Below are positions 1 through 7,638 of a DNA stretch of 22,958 nt, piece after piece. The notes beneath the pieces are model-generated. The model ran no database searches. It saw only the letters and a program-made list of their open reading frames with translations, and was not told the DNA's origin. Every line of letters begins with the position of its first letter. The stretch's first letter is position 1. This DNA comes from Porticoccaceae bacterium UBA4026 (GTDB taxonomy: Bacteria; Pseudomonadota; Gammaproteobacteria; Pseudomonadales; Porticoccaceae): the NCBI GenBank assembly GCA_002382445.1, contig DGAQ01000070.1, positions 2,037-24,994 on the forward strand, read 5' to 3'. Position numbers and translations under genes: made by a program.

Positions 1-2
1 TC

Positions 3-551
3 CGCTGCACAGCAAAAAATGCCGGTTATCTAGATATTAAGATGGTACCCGAGAGGCATAACGCGGTGAAGGTTCTTATCTTCTTTGACGTCGGTGGTTC
101 TATGGATCCCTATGTAAAGCTCTGCGAAGAACTTTTTTCTGCGGCTAAGACCGAATTTAAACATCTGGAATACTTTTACTTTCACAATTGCTTGTATGAC
201 TATGTCTGGAAAGATAATCACCGCCGCCGAGAAGAGCAAATTTCGACATTTGATCTGATTCATAAGTACTCTTCTGACTATAAGGTTATATTTGTAGGAG
301 ATGCCTCCATGGCACCCTATGAGGTGACAAGCCCCGGTGGTAGTGTGGAGTATAATAATGATGAGGCGGGTGCAATATGGATGCAACGAATGACCAAGGC
401 TTATGATAAGTTGGTCTGGCTAAATCCAGTGCAAGAGAAATACTGGGATTACACTCCATCGATAACAATGTTAAAAGAATTAACGGAACAAAAAATGTTC
501 CCGTTGACACTCGGCGGTTTAGAAAAGGGCATGTCCCTTTTATCTCGTTAA
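3..551 (+). CDS. VWA domain protein, CoxE-like (5'-truncated by window edge)
   Basis: This is the C-terminal part of a von Willebrand factor A protein of the CoxE-like type. The reading frame is open from base 3 with no stop, and the residues before the first ATG at 42 (ending NAGYLDIK) read as ordinary coding sequence, so the true start lies outside the window. After a KMVPERHNAVKV segment comes IFFDVGGSMD, a metal-ion-dependent adhesion site of the form DxGxS rather than the usual DxSxS, and later FVGDASM, a probable further site loop. Family members I recall are about 390 residues, so roughly half is missing. VWA proteins bind partner proteins through a divalent metal, and CoxE-like ones often work beside MoxR ATPases; no MoxR gene is visible here. 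The cellular role is unknown. The family call is fairly sure and the function is not. Confidence 0.8.
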   Translation, partial: RCTAKNAGYLDIKMVPERHNAVKVLIFFDVGGSMDPYVKLCEELFSAAKTEFKHLEYFYFHNCLYDYVWKDNHRRREEQISTFDLIHKYSSDYKVIFVGDASMAPYEVTSPGGSVEYNNDEAGAIWMQRMTKAYDKLVWLNPVQEKYWDYTPSITMLKELTEQKMFPLTLGGLEKGMSLLSR

Positions 552-605
552 CAGCGAGAATGTCCCCCGTGTTTTTGGGATATAATCAAATTACTGTGAT
601 CAAAA

Positions 606-2264
606 ATGTTAATTAAATCAGCTGTAACCCAAGCCCAAAAACGAATTGGAATGTCCACTGAGCAGCCATCTATATCCGCGCAGTCAATACTGCAGATTTG
701 GACTGAGGCAGTATCTGATTCGAGCTCTAAGCCGGCGTTCACTTGCTTGGGTCAAACTCTCAGTTATGGCGAAATAGATCAGCTGGCGCGGAGAGTCGCC
801 AGTTATTTGCAGAAACGCCTTAAATTGCGGGCGGGCGATCGAATTGCAATTCAGCTTCCAAATCTCATCCAATATCCAGTGGTAGCAATTGCTGCAATGA
901 AGCTTGGTTTGGTGATTGTTAATACTAACCCGATGTATTCGGTGAGAGAACTAGTTCACCAGTTTAATGACGCGGGCGTTAAGGCTGTGATTGTTCTAGA
1001 TCAGTTTTATGACGTACTCTCAGAGGCTGTGCCTCAAACTAGTGTTGAGCATGTCATCGTTACTCGATCCCCAGATCTCATGCCTTCCACAAAACGAGTA
1101 TTACTGGAAGGATTAATGAAGTTAATGGGGAAGAGTCCCCGAATCAAAAACCCAGACGTTATTGATTTTAAAGATTTGTTAGCCGGAGGTACGAGTTACA
1201 TTAATCACAGGGCCTCAGTGAACGATATTTGCGCTTTGCAGTACACCGGGGGCACAACTGGGTCATCTAAGGGGGTTATGCTGACTCAGTTAAGCCTGAC
1301 CGCTAACGTGGCTCAGGCGCTGGGCGTTATCTCGGTTACAACCGAGTCGTTGAGATATAGTGCCACCGCTTTACCTCTTCCCCTCTACCATATATACGCA
1401 TTCTCATTGTGTGTTGGGGTGCTGCCCGCACTTCGTGGTCACTCGGTATTGATCCCTGATCCTCGTAATATTCCGCTTTTTGTTAGCGCGATCAAGAAAT
1501 TGAAAATTCAAATATTTTGTGGTCTAAATTCCTTATTTGTAGCTCTATTAGAAAATAAAGACTTCTGCAGGCTGGGTTTTGGAGACCTCAAAATAACGCT
1601 CTCTGGCGGCATGCCACTGATGAAGTCGGTAGCGGATCAATGGCAAAAAGTGACCGGCTGCATCATTAGCGAGGGCTATGGAATGACTGAGGCCTCTCCT
1701 GTTATCTCGATGAACCCGCCCGGTTTTGAACGAATTGGTACTGCTGGGATACCCATCCCAGGGACAGAAGTCAAGGTCATTGACGGGGATGGAGGCGAGC
1801 AACAGGTTGGCGGTGTTGGCGAGCTATGCATTAAAGGCAAGCAGATTATGGCAGGGTATTGGAACCACCCTGAGCAAACAGCTGAGACAATCGTTGATGG
1901 CTGGTTGCATACTGGCGATGTAGTTACAGTTGATGATCAGGGTTACATTACTATCGTTGACCGCCTCAAAGATATGATTATAGTATCGGGGTTTAATGTT
2001 TACCCAAACGAACTCGAACAGGTATTGACCGTACACCCAGATGTTTCCCAGTGCGCAGCAGTGGGTGTCGCCGATGACAAAGCGGGTGAACTGGTGAAGA
2101 TGTTTGTCGTAAAATCTAAGTCATCACTTACTGAGTCTGAAGTGATTGAGTTTTGCAAAAAGCATATGGCAGCTTACAAGGTCCCTAAATTTGTAGAATT
2201 TAGGGATGAATTACCTATGACTAATGTGGGTAAAGTTTTGCGCAAAGACCTTAAGGGGCACTAG
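606..2264 (+). CDS. fadD: Long-chain fatty acid-CoA ligase, FadD type
   Basis: An ANL-superfamily AMP-forming ligase that activates fatty acids to acyl-CoA for beta-oxidation or lipid synthesis, probably at the inner membrane. Visible motifs, in order, are the P-loop-like YTGGTTGSSKG (residues 213-223), GYGMTEASP (adenine-binding and catalytic region), GWLHTGD, the hinge and fatty-acid signature region around IVDRLKDMIIVSGFNVYPNELE, and the C-terminal NVGKVLRKDL that carries the catalytic lysine. The length of 552 residues fits FadD of Escherichia coli and Pseudomonas, and the sequence looks close to the Pseudomonas form. The start is uncertain. ATG 606 gives a FadD-like length but has no Shine-Dalgarno sequence, while ATG 651 (537 residues) also has only a weak one. 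A TATAAT at 581-586 could be a -10 element but has no good -35. It ends at a strong hairpin terminator. Whether the chain preference is long or medium cannot be told. Confidence 0.9.
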   Translation: MLIKSAVTQAQKRIGMSTEQPSISAQSILQIWTEAVSDSSSKPAFTCLGQTLSYGEIDQLARRVASYLQKRLKLRAGDRIAIQLPNLIQYPVVAIAAMKLGLVIVNTNPMYSVRELVHQFNDAGVKAVIVLDQFYDVLSEAVPQTSVEHVIVTRSPDLMPSTKRVLLEGLMKLMGKSPRIKNPDVIDFKDLLAGGTSYINHRASVNDICALQYTGGTTGSSKGVMLTQLSLTANVAQALGVISVTTESLRYSATALPLPLYHIYAFSLCVGVLPALRGHSVLIPDPRNIPLFVSAIKKLKIQIFCGLNSLFVALLENKDFCRLGFGDLKITLSGGMPLMKSVADQWQKVTGCIISEGYGMTEASPVISMNPPGFERIGTAGIPIPGTEVKVIDGDGGEQQVGGVGELCIKGKQIMAGYWNHPEQTAETIVDGWLHTGDVVTVDDQGYITIVDRLKDMIIVSGFNVYPNELEQVLTVHPDVSQCAAVGVADDKAGELVKMFVVKSKSSLTESEVIEFCKKHMAAYKVPKFVEFRDELPMTNVGKVLRKDLKGH

Positions 2265-2275
2265 GCCGCTAACGG

Positions 2276-2315
2276 AGATATAAAAACCGGGCGTAAAAAC
2301 CCGGTTTTTATATCT
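2276..2315. terminator. Bidirectional intrinsic terminator between fadD and nhaB
   Basis: A perfect 16-bp inverted repeat has arms at 2276-2291 and 2300-2315 around an 8-base loop. The core is CCGGG/CCCGG flanked by AAAAA and TTTTT, so each strand reads as a GC stem followed by a T-run. It lies 11 bases after the fadD stop and 21 bases from the nhaB stop, which suits two-way termination of convergent genes. Confidence 0.9.
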
Positions 2316-2336
2316 GTCTAGATGCAATCTTAACTA

Positions 2337-3842
2337 CTAGAGCGCGTAAATCACTCCAAGCAAGCCCACAACCGTCAGTACAACGGTATAGGGAAGAGCC
2401 ATAATGACCATCCGCATGTATGACAGTCTTATTAATGGCGCCAAGGCGCAGGTCAATAAAAACAAGAAAGCCGCTTGACCGTTAGGTGTTGCTACACTAG
2501 GAAGATTGGTCCCAGTGTTAATGGCGATGACAAGCTTATCAAAGTGATCGCGCGAGATCTCACCAGCATCAAACACAGCCTTAACTTCATTAATGTACAC
2601 GGTAGCAACAAATACATTATCGCTGATAGCTGATAGTAATCCGTTGGCTAGAAAAAACATGCCAGGCTGAACGGATAGGTCTTGAGCCAAAACTAATGCG
2701 ATAACTGGCGAAAATAGATGCTGCTCGTGAATCACAGCAACAATTGCGAAAAATACGACCAATAGCGCAGTAAAAGGCAATGCTTCCTCAAAGGCAGGAC
2801 CTATACGATGTTCTTCAGTAACGCCGTTAAATGCAGTGAGAAGAATGATAACCATCAGGCCAATTAGTCCTACAGCCGCCCAGTGGAAGGCTAAGCCCAT
2901 AACGAGAATAAAGGCGACAATTACCTGAACGATTAGAGCAGCCTTGTCATATTGAGTTTGTTTGGCGGCCTCATGATCGCTTGACTGCTGAAGAACGTCA
3001 CGCACCTCATCGGGAAGTTCGGCACCATAGCCAAATATTTTCAGCTTCTCCAACAGAACGCAGCAGCATAGGCCAGCTATTAATACGGGTATTGTCACCG
3101 GTGCCATATTCATGAAAAATTCAACAAATCCCCAGCCAGCCCTTTCTGCGATCAAAAGATTCTGCGGCTCGCCTACAGTGGTGCAGACTCCCCCCAGTGC
3201 AGTACCCACGGCGCCGTGCATGATTAGGCTGCGTAAAAAAGCTCTAAAATCCTCTAGATTGCCTGTGTGAGCAGCCTCAAGTGTGTCGTCATCACTATGA
3301 TCATGATCCTCATCAATGATCTGCTTACCTGAGGCGACCTTGTGATATACGGAATAAAAGCCAACTCCTATTGTTATCAGTACGGCAGTGACAGTCAATG
3401 CATCTAAAAACGCAGATAGAAAAGCGCCTGAAAAGCAAAACAAGAACGAAAGAGTCGTTTTTGATTTCACGCCGAGTAAAAGTTTGGTGAATACAAATTG
3501 AAGCATATCGCGCATGAAATAAATGCCCGCGACCATAAACATCAGTAACAAAATAACCTGAAGATTGCCTGCAACCTCTAGGTAGACAGTCTCTGGGCTA
3601 GCCATTCCAAGAATGATAGCCTCAATGGCTAGCAAGCCGCCGGGTTGCAGTGGGTAGCACTTTAAAGCCATGGCTAGGGTAAATATAAACTCAGCTATCA
3701 GTACCCAACCTATGATAAATGGACCGAACAGATAAAGCATTATGGGATTTAAGACTAGGAAGGCAATGATCGCGGCTTTATACCAACTAGGTGAATTACC
3801 TAGAAAGTTCTTTCTAAAAGCCAGAGGGAGCGTCGGTGTCAT
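2337..3842 (-). CDS. nhaB: Na+/H+ antiporter NhaB
   Basis: An electrogenic sodium/proton antiporter of the inner membrane that extrudes Na+ using the proton gradient, expected in a marine cell. The 501 residues align by eye along nearly the whole E. coli NhaB sequence: an N-terminal NFLGxSPxWYK, EFIFTLAMALKCYPLxPGGLLAIEA, then FLSAFLDALTVTAV, whose D147 matches the Asp147 reported as functionally important in E. coli. Next come GTALGGVCTTVGEPQNLLIA, a discontinuous-helix type signature, and the C-terminal INTGTNLPSVATPNGQAAFLFLLTCALAPLIRLSYMRM. About a dozen membrane segments are evident. The loop at residues 177-186 is acidic and contains histidines. The start is supported by AAAGGA about ten bases upstream of the ATG. 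It stands alone, divergent from nudC across 197 bases and convergent with fadD. Confidence 0.95.
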   Translation of the reverse strand: MTPTLPLAFRKNFLGNSPSWYKAAIIAFLVLNPIMLYLFGPFIIGWVLIAEFIFTLAMALKCYPLQPGGLLAIEAIILGMASPETVYLEVAGNLQVILLLMFMVAGIYFMRDMLQFVFTKLLLGVKSKTTLSFLFCFSGAFLSAFLDALTVTAVLITIGVGFYSVYHKVASGKQIIDEDHDHSDDDTLEAAHTGNLEDFRAFLRSLIMHGAVGTALGGVCTTVGEPQNLLIAERAGWGFVEFFMNMAPVTIPVLIAGLCCCVLLEKLKIFGYGAELPDEVRDVLQQSSDHEAAKQTQYDKAALIVQVIVAFILVMGLAFHWAAVGLIGLMVIILLTAFNGVTEEHRIGPAFEEALPFTALLVVFFAIVAVIHEQHLFSPVIALVLAQDLSVQPGMFFLANGLLSAISDNVFVATVYINEVKAVFDAGEISRDHFDKLVIAINTGTNLPSVATPNGQAAFLFLLTCALAPLIRLSYMRMVIMALPYTVVLTVVGLLGVIYAL

Positions 3843-4039
3843 CTATGAATTCCTTTTGTAGGTAGAACAAATCTATTGGGTACAGTTATGAAGCCAATTT
3901 ACCCCTTAGTACAGTAAAACATCGCAGTCAATCGTGCTAGACTTAGATCGCTTTTTAGTATTCGCAAACTTTATCTTTACTCCTTAGTTTTTGCAAGGGT
4001 GTAGATTAAATCCGACCCTAATCTAGAGGCATAATTACT

Positions 4040-4894
4040 GTGCTCGCTCCTTCATACCTAAACGGCTTCTACCCTAGCTCAATACCCACTGGTAGCCCTA
4101 GTCAATGGATTGTCGCCGTGATTGAGGGTGACTTGCTAGTCCCCTCATATAACTCTTCTGGGACCGCCTCTGCAACTATTACGAGCGACCAGGCTGGTCC
4201 ACTTAGGTTTTTCCGCGAGCGCAGTCTTTGTGTTGGGCAGTGGCAGGGAATTGACTGTGAAGTATGGGAATTAATCCCAGAGGCGGCACTGAGCGACGGA
4301 TTTGTAAGAGTTGAATTACGTTCATTACTTGCGCAGTCTGGAGATGCGGAGTTTTCTCTTATTTCCCGGGCTTTACAGCTGTTGGACTGGCAGGCTAAGA
4401 ATAAGTTTTGTGGTGCTTGTGGGGGGCCTAATCTAGCCTCTGTGACAGAGCATGCATTTCAGTGCCAACCCTGTCAGATTAGTCAGTATCCTAGGATATC
4501 ACCCTGCGTCATTGTAGCGGTTGTCAAGGATGATAAATGTTTATTTGCTCGCCATCCTAATTGGCCTGCAAATAGGTTTAGTACTCTTGCTGGGTTTATC
4601 GAGGCTGGCGAGAGTGCAGAACAGGCTCTGCATCGTGAAGTTTTCGAAGAGGTCGGTATTGAAATTGAGAATATTCGATATGTCGGCAGCCAAGCTTGGC
4701 CATATCCTGGCCAGTTAATGCTGGGCTATATCGCTGATGCTAAAACGGATAAGATTACAATTGACGGTGTGGAGATAGCTGAGGCAAACTGGCATAGGTA
4801 TGACCAACTGCCTGAAGTTATCGCGCCTCCTACGATAATGGCTGGACGTTTGATTCAGCAGTTTATCTTGGAATCAAAAGCTAAGTATGGCTGA
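4040..4894 (+). CDS. nudC: NAD(H) diphosphatase / deNADding Nudix enzyme NudC
   Basis: Hydrolyses NADH/NAD to NMN(H) and AMP; in E. coli NudC also removes NAD caps from RNA. Its layout is complete for the family: a variable N-terminal domain (about 1-115), a zinc ribbon with C124/C127 and C142/C145, then a Nudix fold. The Nudix box spans residues 185-207 (G-x5-E-x7-REVFEEVGI) with the metal-binding glutamates in REVFEEVG. SQAWPYP at 217-223 matches the SQPWPFP signature that marks NudC-type NADH diphosphatases. The length of 284 residues is usual or slightly long. The start is GTG at 4040 with AGAGG about ten bases upstream; no in-frame ATG lies nearby. sohB follows after 71 bases and may be co-transcribed. 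Because nadA is also in this window, synthesis and turnover of NAD are both represented, though the genes are in separate units. Confidence 0.93.
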   Translation: MLAPSYLNGFYPSSIPTGSPSQWIVAVIEGDLLVPSYNSSGTASATITSDQAGPLRFFRERSLCVGQWQGIDCEVWELIPEAALSDGFVRVELRSLLAQSGDAEFSLISRALQLLDWQAKNKFCGACGGPNLASVTEHAFQCQPCQISQYPRISPCVIVAVVKDDKCLFARHPNWPANRFSTLAGFIEAGESAEQALHREVFEEVGIEIENIRYVGSQAWPYPGQLMLGYIADAKTDKITIDGVEIAEANWHRYDQLPEVIAPPTIMAGRLIQQFILESKAKYG

Positions 4895-4965
4895 TAATGG
4901 CCATATTGATTGCCCTGTTAGAGGCCGATCAAATTTGAAACAATATTGATTATTTGGAGATTGAT

Positions 4966-6045
4966 TTGGAATTTTTATTCGAATACGGATTATTTTTTGC
5001 CAAAGTTGCAACGATCTTGGCTGCCTTTGTGGTGGTCGTTGGTGTCATTGTCAGTGCGAGCCAAAGAAATAAGATTGGCGCAGAAAAAGGCCACCTGGAG
5101 ATTACCCCTCTGAATCCACAGTTTGAGGACCTCAAAGAAACCATGTTGTTAGCAACAACCGATGAGGCCCATCAAAAGGCCGAACAGAAAAAACTGCACA
5201 AAGCTAAAAAGAAACAGATTGCTGCTGATAAAAAAACCGCCAAGCAAGTGAGTACATCCCTGGAAAATACTGAGGTCCAGGCAAAAAGTAAGGTCTTCGT
5301 GCTTAATTTTAATGGCAATATAAGTGCGGAAGCTGTCGAGCACTTGCGCGAAGAAATTACGGCGATCCTTACTCTGGCGAGCAGTAATGATGAAGTTCTA
5401 TTGAAACTTGAAAGTCCCGGGGGCATGGTGCACAGCTATGGATTGGCCAGTAGTCAATTAGACAGGTTGCGCAAGAAAAATGTCCCTCTAACAGTCTGTG
5501 TGGACAAAGTTGCCGCGAGCGGAGGTTATATGATGGCATGTGTAGCCGATAAGATTCTCGCGGCACCCTTTGCGATTATAGGCTCGATTGGTGTGGTGGC
5601 TCAGATTCCTAATTTCAATAAGCTATTGAAAAAGCATGATGTGGAGTTCGAAATGATGACGGCTGGTGAGCACAAAAGAACCTTGACCATGTTTGGTGAA
5701 AATACCGATAAGGGCCGTGAAAAGTTCGCAGAAGAGCTAGAAGAGACTCATCAGTTATTTAAAGACTATGTGTCTGAGCGTCGGCCCCAAGTGGATATTG
5801 ATAAGATAGCTACCGGCGAAATTTGGTTCGGTTCCAGAGCTCTAGCGATGTCGCTTGTCGATGGTATACAAACTAGCGATGAATACTTAGTTTCTCGAAT
5901 TGAGCAAGCTGATGTGTTTGAGATCGCTTATGTGGTTAAGAAAACACTTCATCAACGGTTAGGTCTAGCCGCAGAAGAAAGCGCTGACAGATTGTTAGTC
6001 CGATGGTGGTCAAGGCTGACCCAAGATTCTAATCGACGTCTTTAG
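4966..6045 (+). CDS. sohB: Inner-membrane S49 protease SohB
   Basis: A membrane-anchored serine protease of the signal peptide peptidase A family, thought to act in membrane and periplasmic protein quality control; its natural substrates are poorly known. It has an N-terminal membrane helix (about residues 7-32), a Lys/Ala-rich charged linker (70-105), then the ClpP-like S49 domain. VDKVAASGGYMMACVADKI holds the nucleophile S185, and TAGEHKRTLTMFGEN holds the general-base K237. The C-terminal AEESADRLLVRWW matches E. coli SohB. I place the start at TTG 4966, giving MEFLFEYGLF, because it aligns with E. coli MELLSEYGL and has GGAG six bases before it. The earlier in-frame TTG at 4954 would overlap that ribosome-binding site. 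The protein is 359 residues. Its stop lies six bases from the stop of the convergent antiporter gene. Confidence 0.93.
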   Translation: MEFLFEYGLFFAKVATILAAFVVVVGVIVSASQRNKIGAEKGHLEITPLNPQFEDLKETMLLATTDEAHQKAEQKKLHKAKKKQIAADKKTAKQVSTSLENTEVQAKSKVFVLNFNGNISAEAVEHLREEITAILTLASSNDEVLLKLESPGGMVHSYGLASSQLDRLRKKNVPLTVCVDKVAASGGYMMACVADKILAAPFAIIGSIGVVAQIPNFNKLLKKHDVEFEMMTAGEHKRTLTMFGENTDKGREKFAEELEETHQLFKDYVSERRPQVDIDKIATGEIWFGSRALAMSLVDGIQTSDEYLVSRIEQADVFEIAYVVKKTLHQRLGLAAEESADRLLVRWWSRLTQDSNRRL

Positions 6046-6051
6046 CTTCTG

Positions 6052-7227
6052 CTAGTCTCTGCGTAGTTTGTCACTTATTGCAATTGGACTCGGGAAGTTA
6101 AGCACCACGATATAGCTTGAGACTAAGAACGTAAGAATTGCAGTGGCCTGTATTAAGTGAGATGAATGGGAACCTATCAAGCCTGTGTTAAAAGCGAGGT
6201 AGGCTATCATTAGTGAAAATTCGCTATTTTGGCCCAATCTGAATCCTATATCCCAAGCTAGGCTCTCGGTTTCGCTCTGAGATTTCAGTAGCCAATGATA
6301 GATGAACGGTTTAATTACTAGCATCAATGCCGCTAATACACTGGCTGCTATCGCTATGTTAGGGATCAGTGAAAGATTGAAGCCGCTGCCTAGAGAAAAG
6401 AAAAATAAAATCAAAAAGAAGTCTCTGAGCGGTTTCAAATTAAGCGCGATGTATTGTGAGATGGGGCTTGTCGCGATAGAAATACCCGCGATAAATGCAC
6501 CGATTTCTCGAGACAGGCCTGAATACTCGGCCAGCTCTGCAATGCCCAAACACCACCCTAATGCTAGTAAGAAGACGTACTCACCAATTCGGTCAAACTT
6601 TGAGAACAGTGGCTGTAAAACTATTTTTACGGCGAGAAAGGAGCCGCCTACTAGAACGGGCAGGGCCACAAGACTTTTCCCTAGTGGCAGCAGATTACCG
6701 CTAGTTATGTCCCCAGAGATAAGCAATAGTAGGACAAAAATAGCCAAAAAGTCCTGCATCAATAGCATGCCAACCATCAACTCACCGGAGTGTTTGTGGT
6801 GCAGTGCCGTAGTTGGTAACAGTTTAATTCCAATGATGGTGCTCGAGAACATCATGGCAATACCAATAATAATGTTCTCAATCATGGAGTAGCCAAAAAG
6901 ATAGCCAACAGCAAAGCCAACAAGCGCAAAGAGACTCGAACTAATAAGGGTTAAATGCGTGACTTGACGCAGAACCCGCCATAGAACTTGCGGTTGCATA
7001 TCCAAACCCAACAAGAACAATAAAAATATGATTCCAACGCTACCGATTTGTCCAATCAATTCAACGTCGGATACCCAACCCAAACCGTAAGGTCCTATTA
7101 CTGCGCCCAACAGGATATAGGCAACTAACAGAGGTTGCCGCCCGTATAGCGCAAGCGAGGCCATTACCGCACCGCCAGTAAAGATAAGAAAGAAGAGCTG
7201 TATAAAATCGTTATGCATACTGTCCAT
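6052..7227 (-). CDS. CPA2-family monovalent cation:proton antiporter (Kef-type membrane domain)
   Basis: A polytopic inner-membrane carrier of the CPA2 (Kef/Nap) family that exchanges Na+ or K+ for H+. The 391 residues form about eleven to twelve hydrophobic segments. Family features visible are PLLVAYILLGAVIGPYGLG, VGIIFLLFLLGLDM, the core MLLMQD (Q158-D159, with the transport-site Asp) and SREIGAFIAGISIA. Unlike KefB and KefC, the chain ends right after the membrane domain, with no NAD-binding TrkA-N (RCK) domain and no gene for one next to it, so gating by glutathione or NAD(H) as in KefC is not indicated. The start could be the ATG at 7227 or the fourth codon, also ATG; neither has a strong Shine-Dalgarno sequence. 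It is convergent with sohB. Ion specificity cannot be read from sequence. Confidence 0.88.
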   Translation of the reverse strand: MDSMHNDFIQLFFLIFTGGAVMASLALYGRQPLLVAYILLGAVIGPYGLGWVSDVELIGQIGSVGIIFLLFLLGLDMQPQVLWRVLRQVTHLTLISSSLFALVGFAVGYLFGYSMIENIIIGIAMMFSSTIIGIKLLPTTALHHKHSGELMVGMLLMQDFLAIFVLLLLISGDITSGNLLPLGKSLVALPVLVGGSFLAVKIVLQPLFSKFDRIGEYVFLLALGWCLGIAELAEYSGLSREIGAFIAGISIATSPISQYIALNLKPLRDFFLILFFFSLGSGFNLSLIPNIAIAASVLAALMLVIKPFIYHWLLKSQSETESLAWDIGFRLGQNSEFSLMIAYLAFNTGLIGSHSSHLIQATAILTFLVSSYIVVLNFPSPIAISDKLRRD

Positions 7228-7339
7228 CGTTTATTGGGAGGCTGTATTATCGATACAGCTAGCGCCCAGTTAGGCTAGAGTTAGCTTTGGATTGCCCTAT
7301 ACTAAGGCTGTTTCTGATCAGTGGTAGTCTAAAGATCAG

Positions 7340-7355
7340 CTTGTGTAATCACAAG
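7340..7355. promoter_or_regulatory. Inverted repeat CTTGTG-TAAT-CACAAG upstream of nadA
   Basis: A perfect 6-4-6 inverted repeat lies in the 268-base space between the CPA2 gene and the small membrane protein gene, about 140 bases before the latter. The gap of four is too short for a CRP site (TGTGA-N6-TCACA), and it is not an NadR TGTTTA-type box. It may be an operator for the nadA unit or the divergent antiporter gene, or chance. Confidence 0.3.
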
Positions 7356-7495
7356 GTCGCAGTCGATATTATGATTATTATTGTTACCATATTTATCAGG
7401 ATAGCAATTATTTTCTGAATGTAGGTTATACAAAGCGAGACAGGTTGCTGATTAATGTTAAAATGCCGTCCCAAATAATAATTAGGCATTTAGTC

Positions 7496-7612
7496 ATGAA
7501 GGACAACGATACTCTGCGGGAAAGTAATGATTCAACGGCTGATGCTATTGCAGCAGTAGCGATACTGATTATTTTGGTGGCGGCCGTTGTTTATTGGCTT
7601 TCTGGATTTTAG
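7496..7612 (+). CDS. Small single-pass membrane protein (38 aa), unknown function
   Basis: A short open frame not assigned to any family. It begins at ATG 7496 with a modest AGG about nine bases upstream and ends at TAG 7610-7612, 26 bases before the nadA start. The product starts with a polar, mostly acidic segment (MKDNDTLRESNDSTADA) and continues into one hydrophobic helix of about 17-20 residues that ends YWLSGF. This is the usual architecture of bacterial small membrane proteins: short acidic cytoplasmic tail plus one helix. Reading nadA from an earlier in-frame codon at 7594 would overlap this frame, which is one reason to prefer the later nadA start. Coding status is inferred from amphipathic logic and position, since no homology could be tested. 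Small hydrophobic genes beside core genes are often missed by annotation. Confidence 0.55.
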   Translation: MKDNDTLRESNDSTADAIAAVAILIILVAAVVYWLSGF

Positions 7613-7638
7613 ATTTAAGGACTGAGGTCTCTCAAAAA

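Noticed and set aside
3843..4039. TTGACT on the minus strand between nhaB and nudC as the -35 of an nhaB promoter
   Set aside because: No -10 element occurs at 16-18 bases, so the promoter cannot be supported.
6302..6892. A 196-codon plus-strand open frame inside the CPA2 antiporter gene
   Set aside because: It lies fully antisense to a clear membrane protein gene, has low-complexity composition expected from the complement of hydrophobic codons, and shows no domain.
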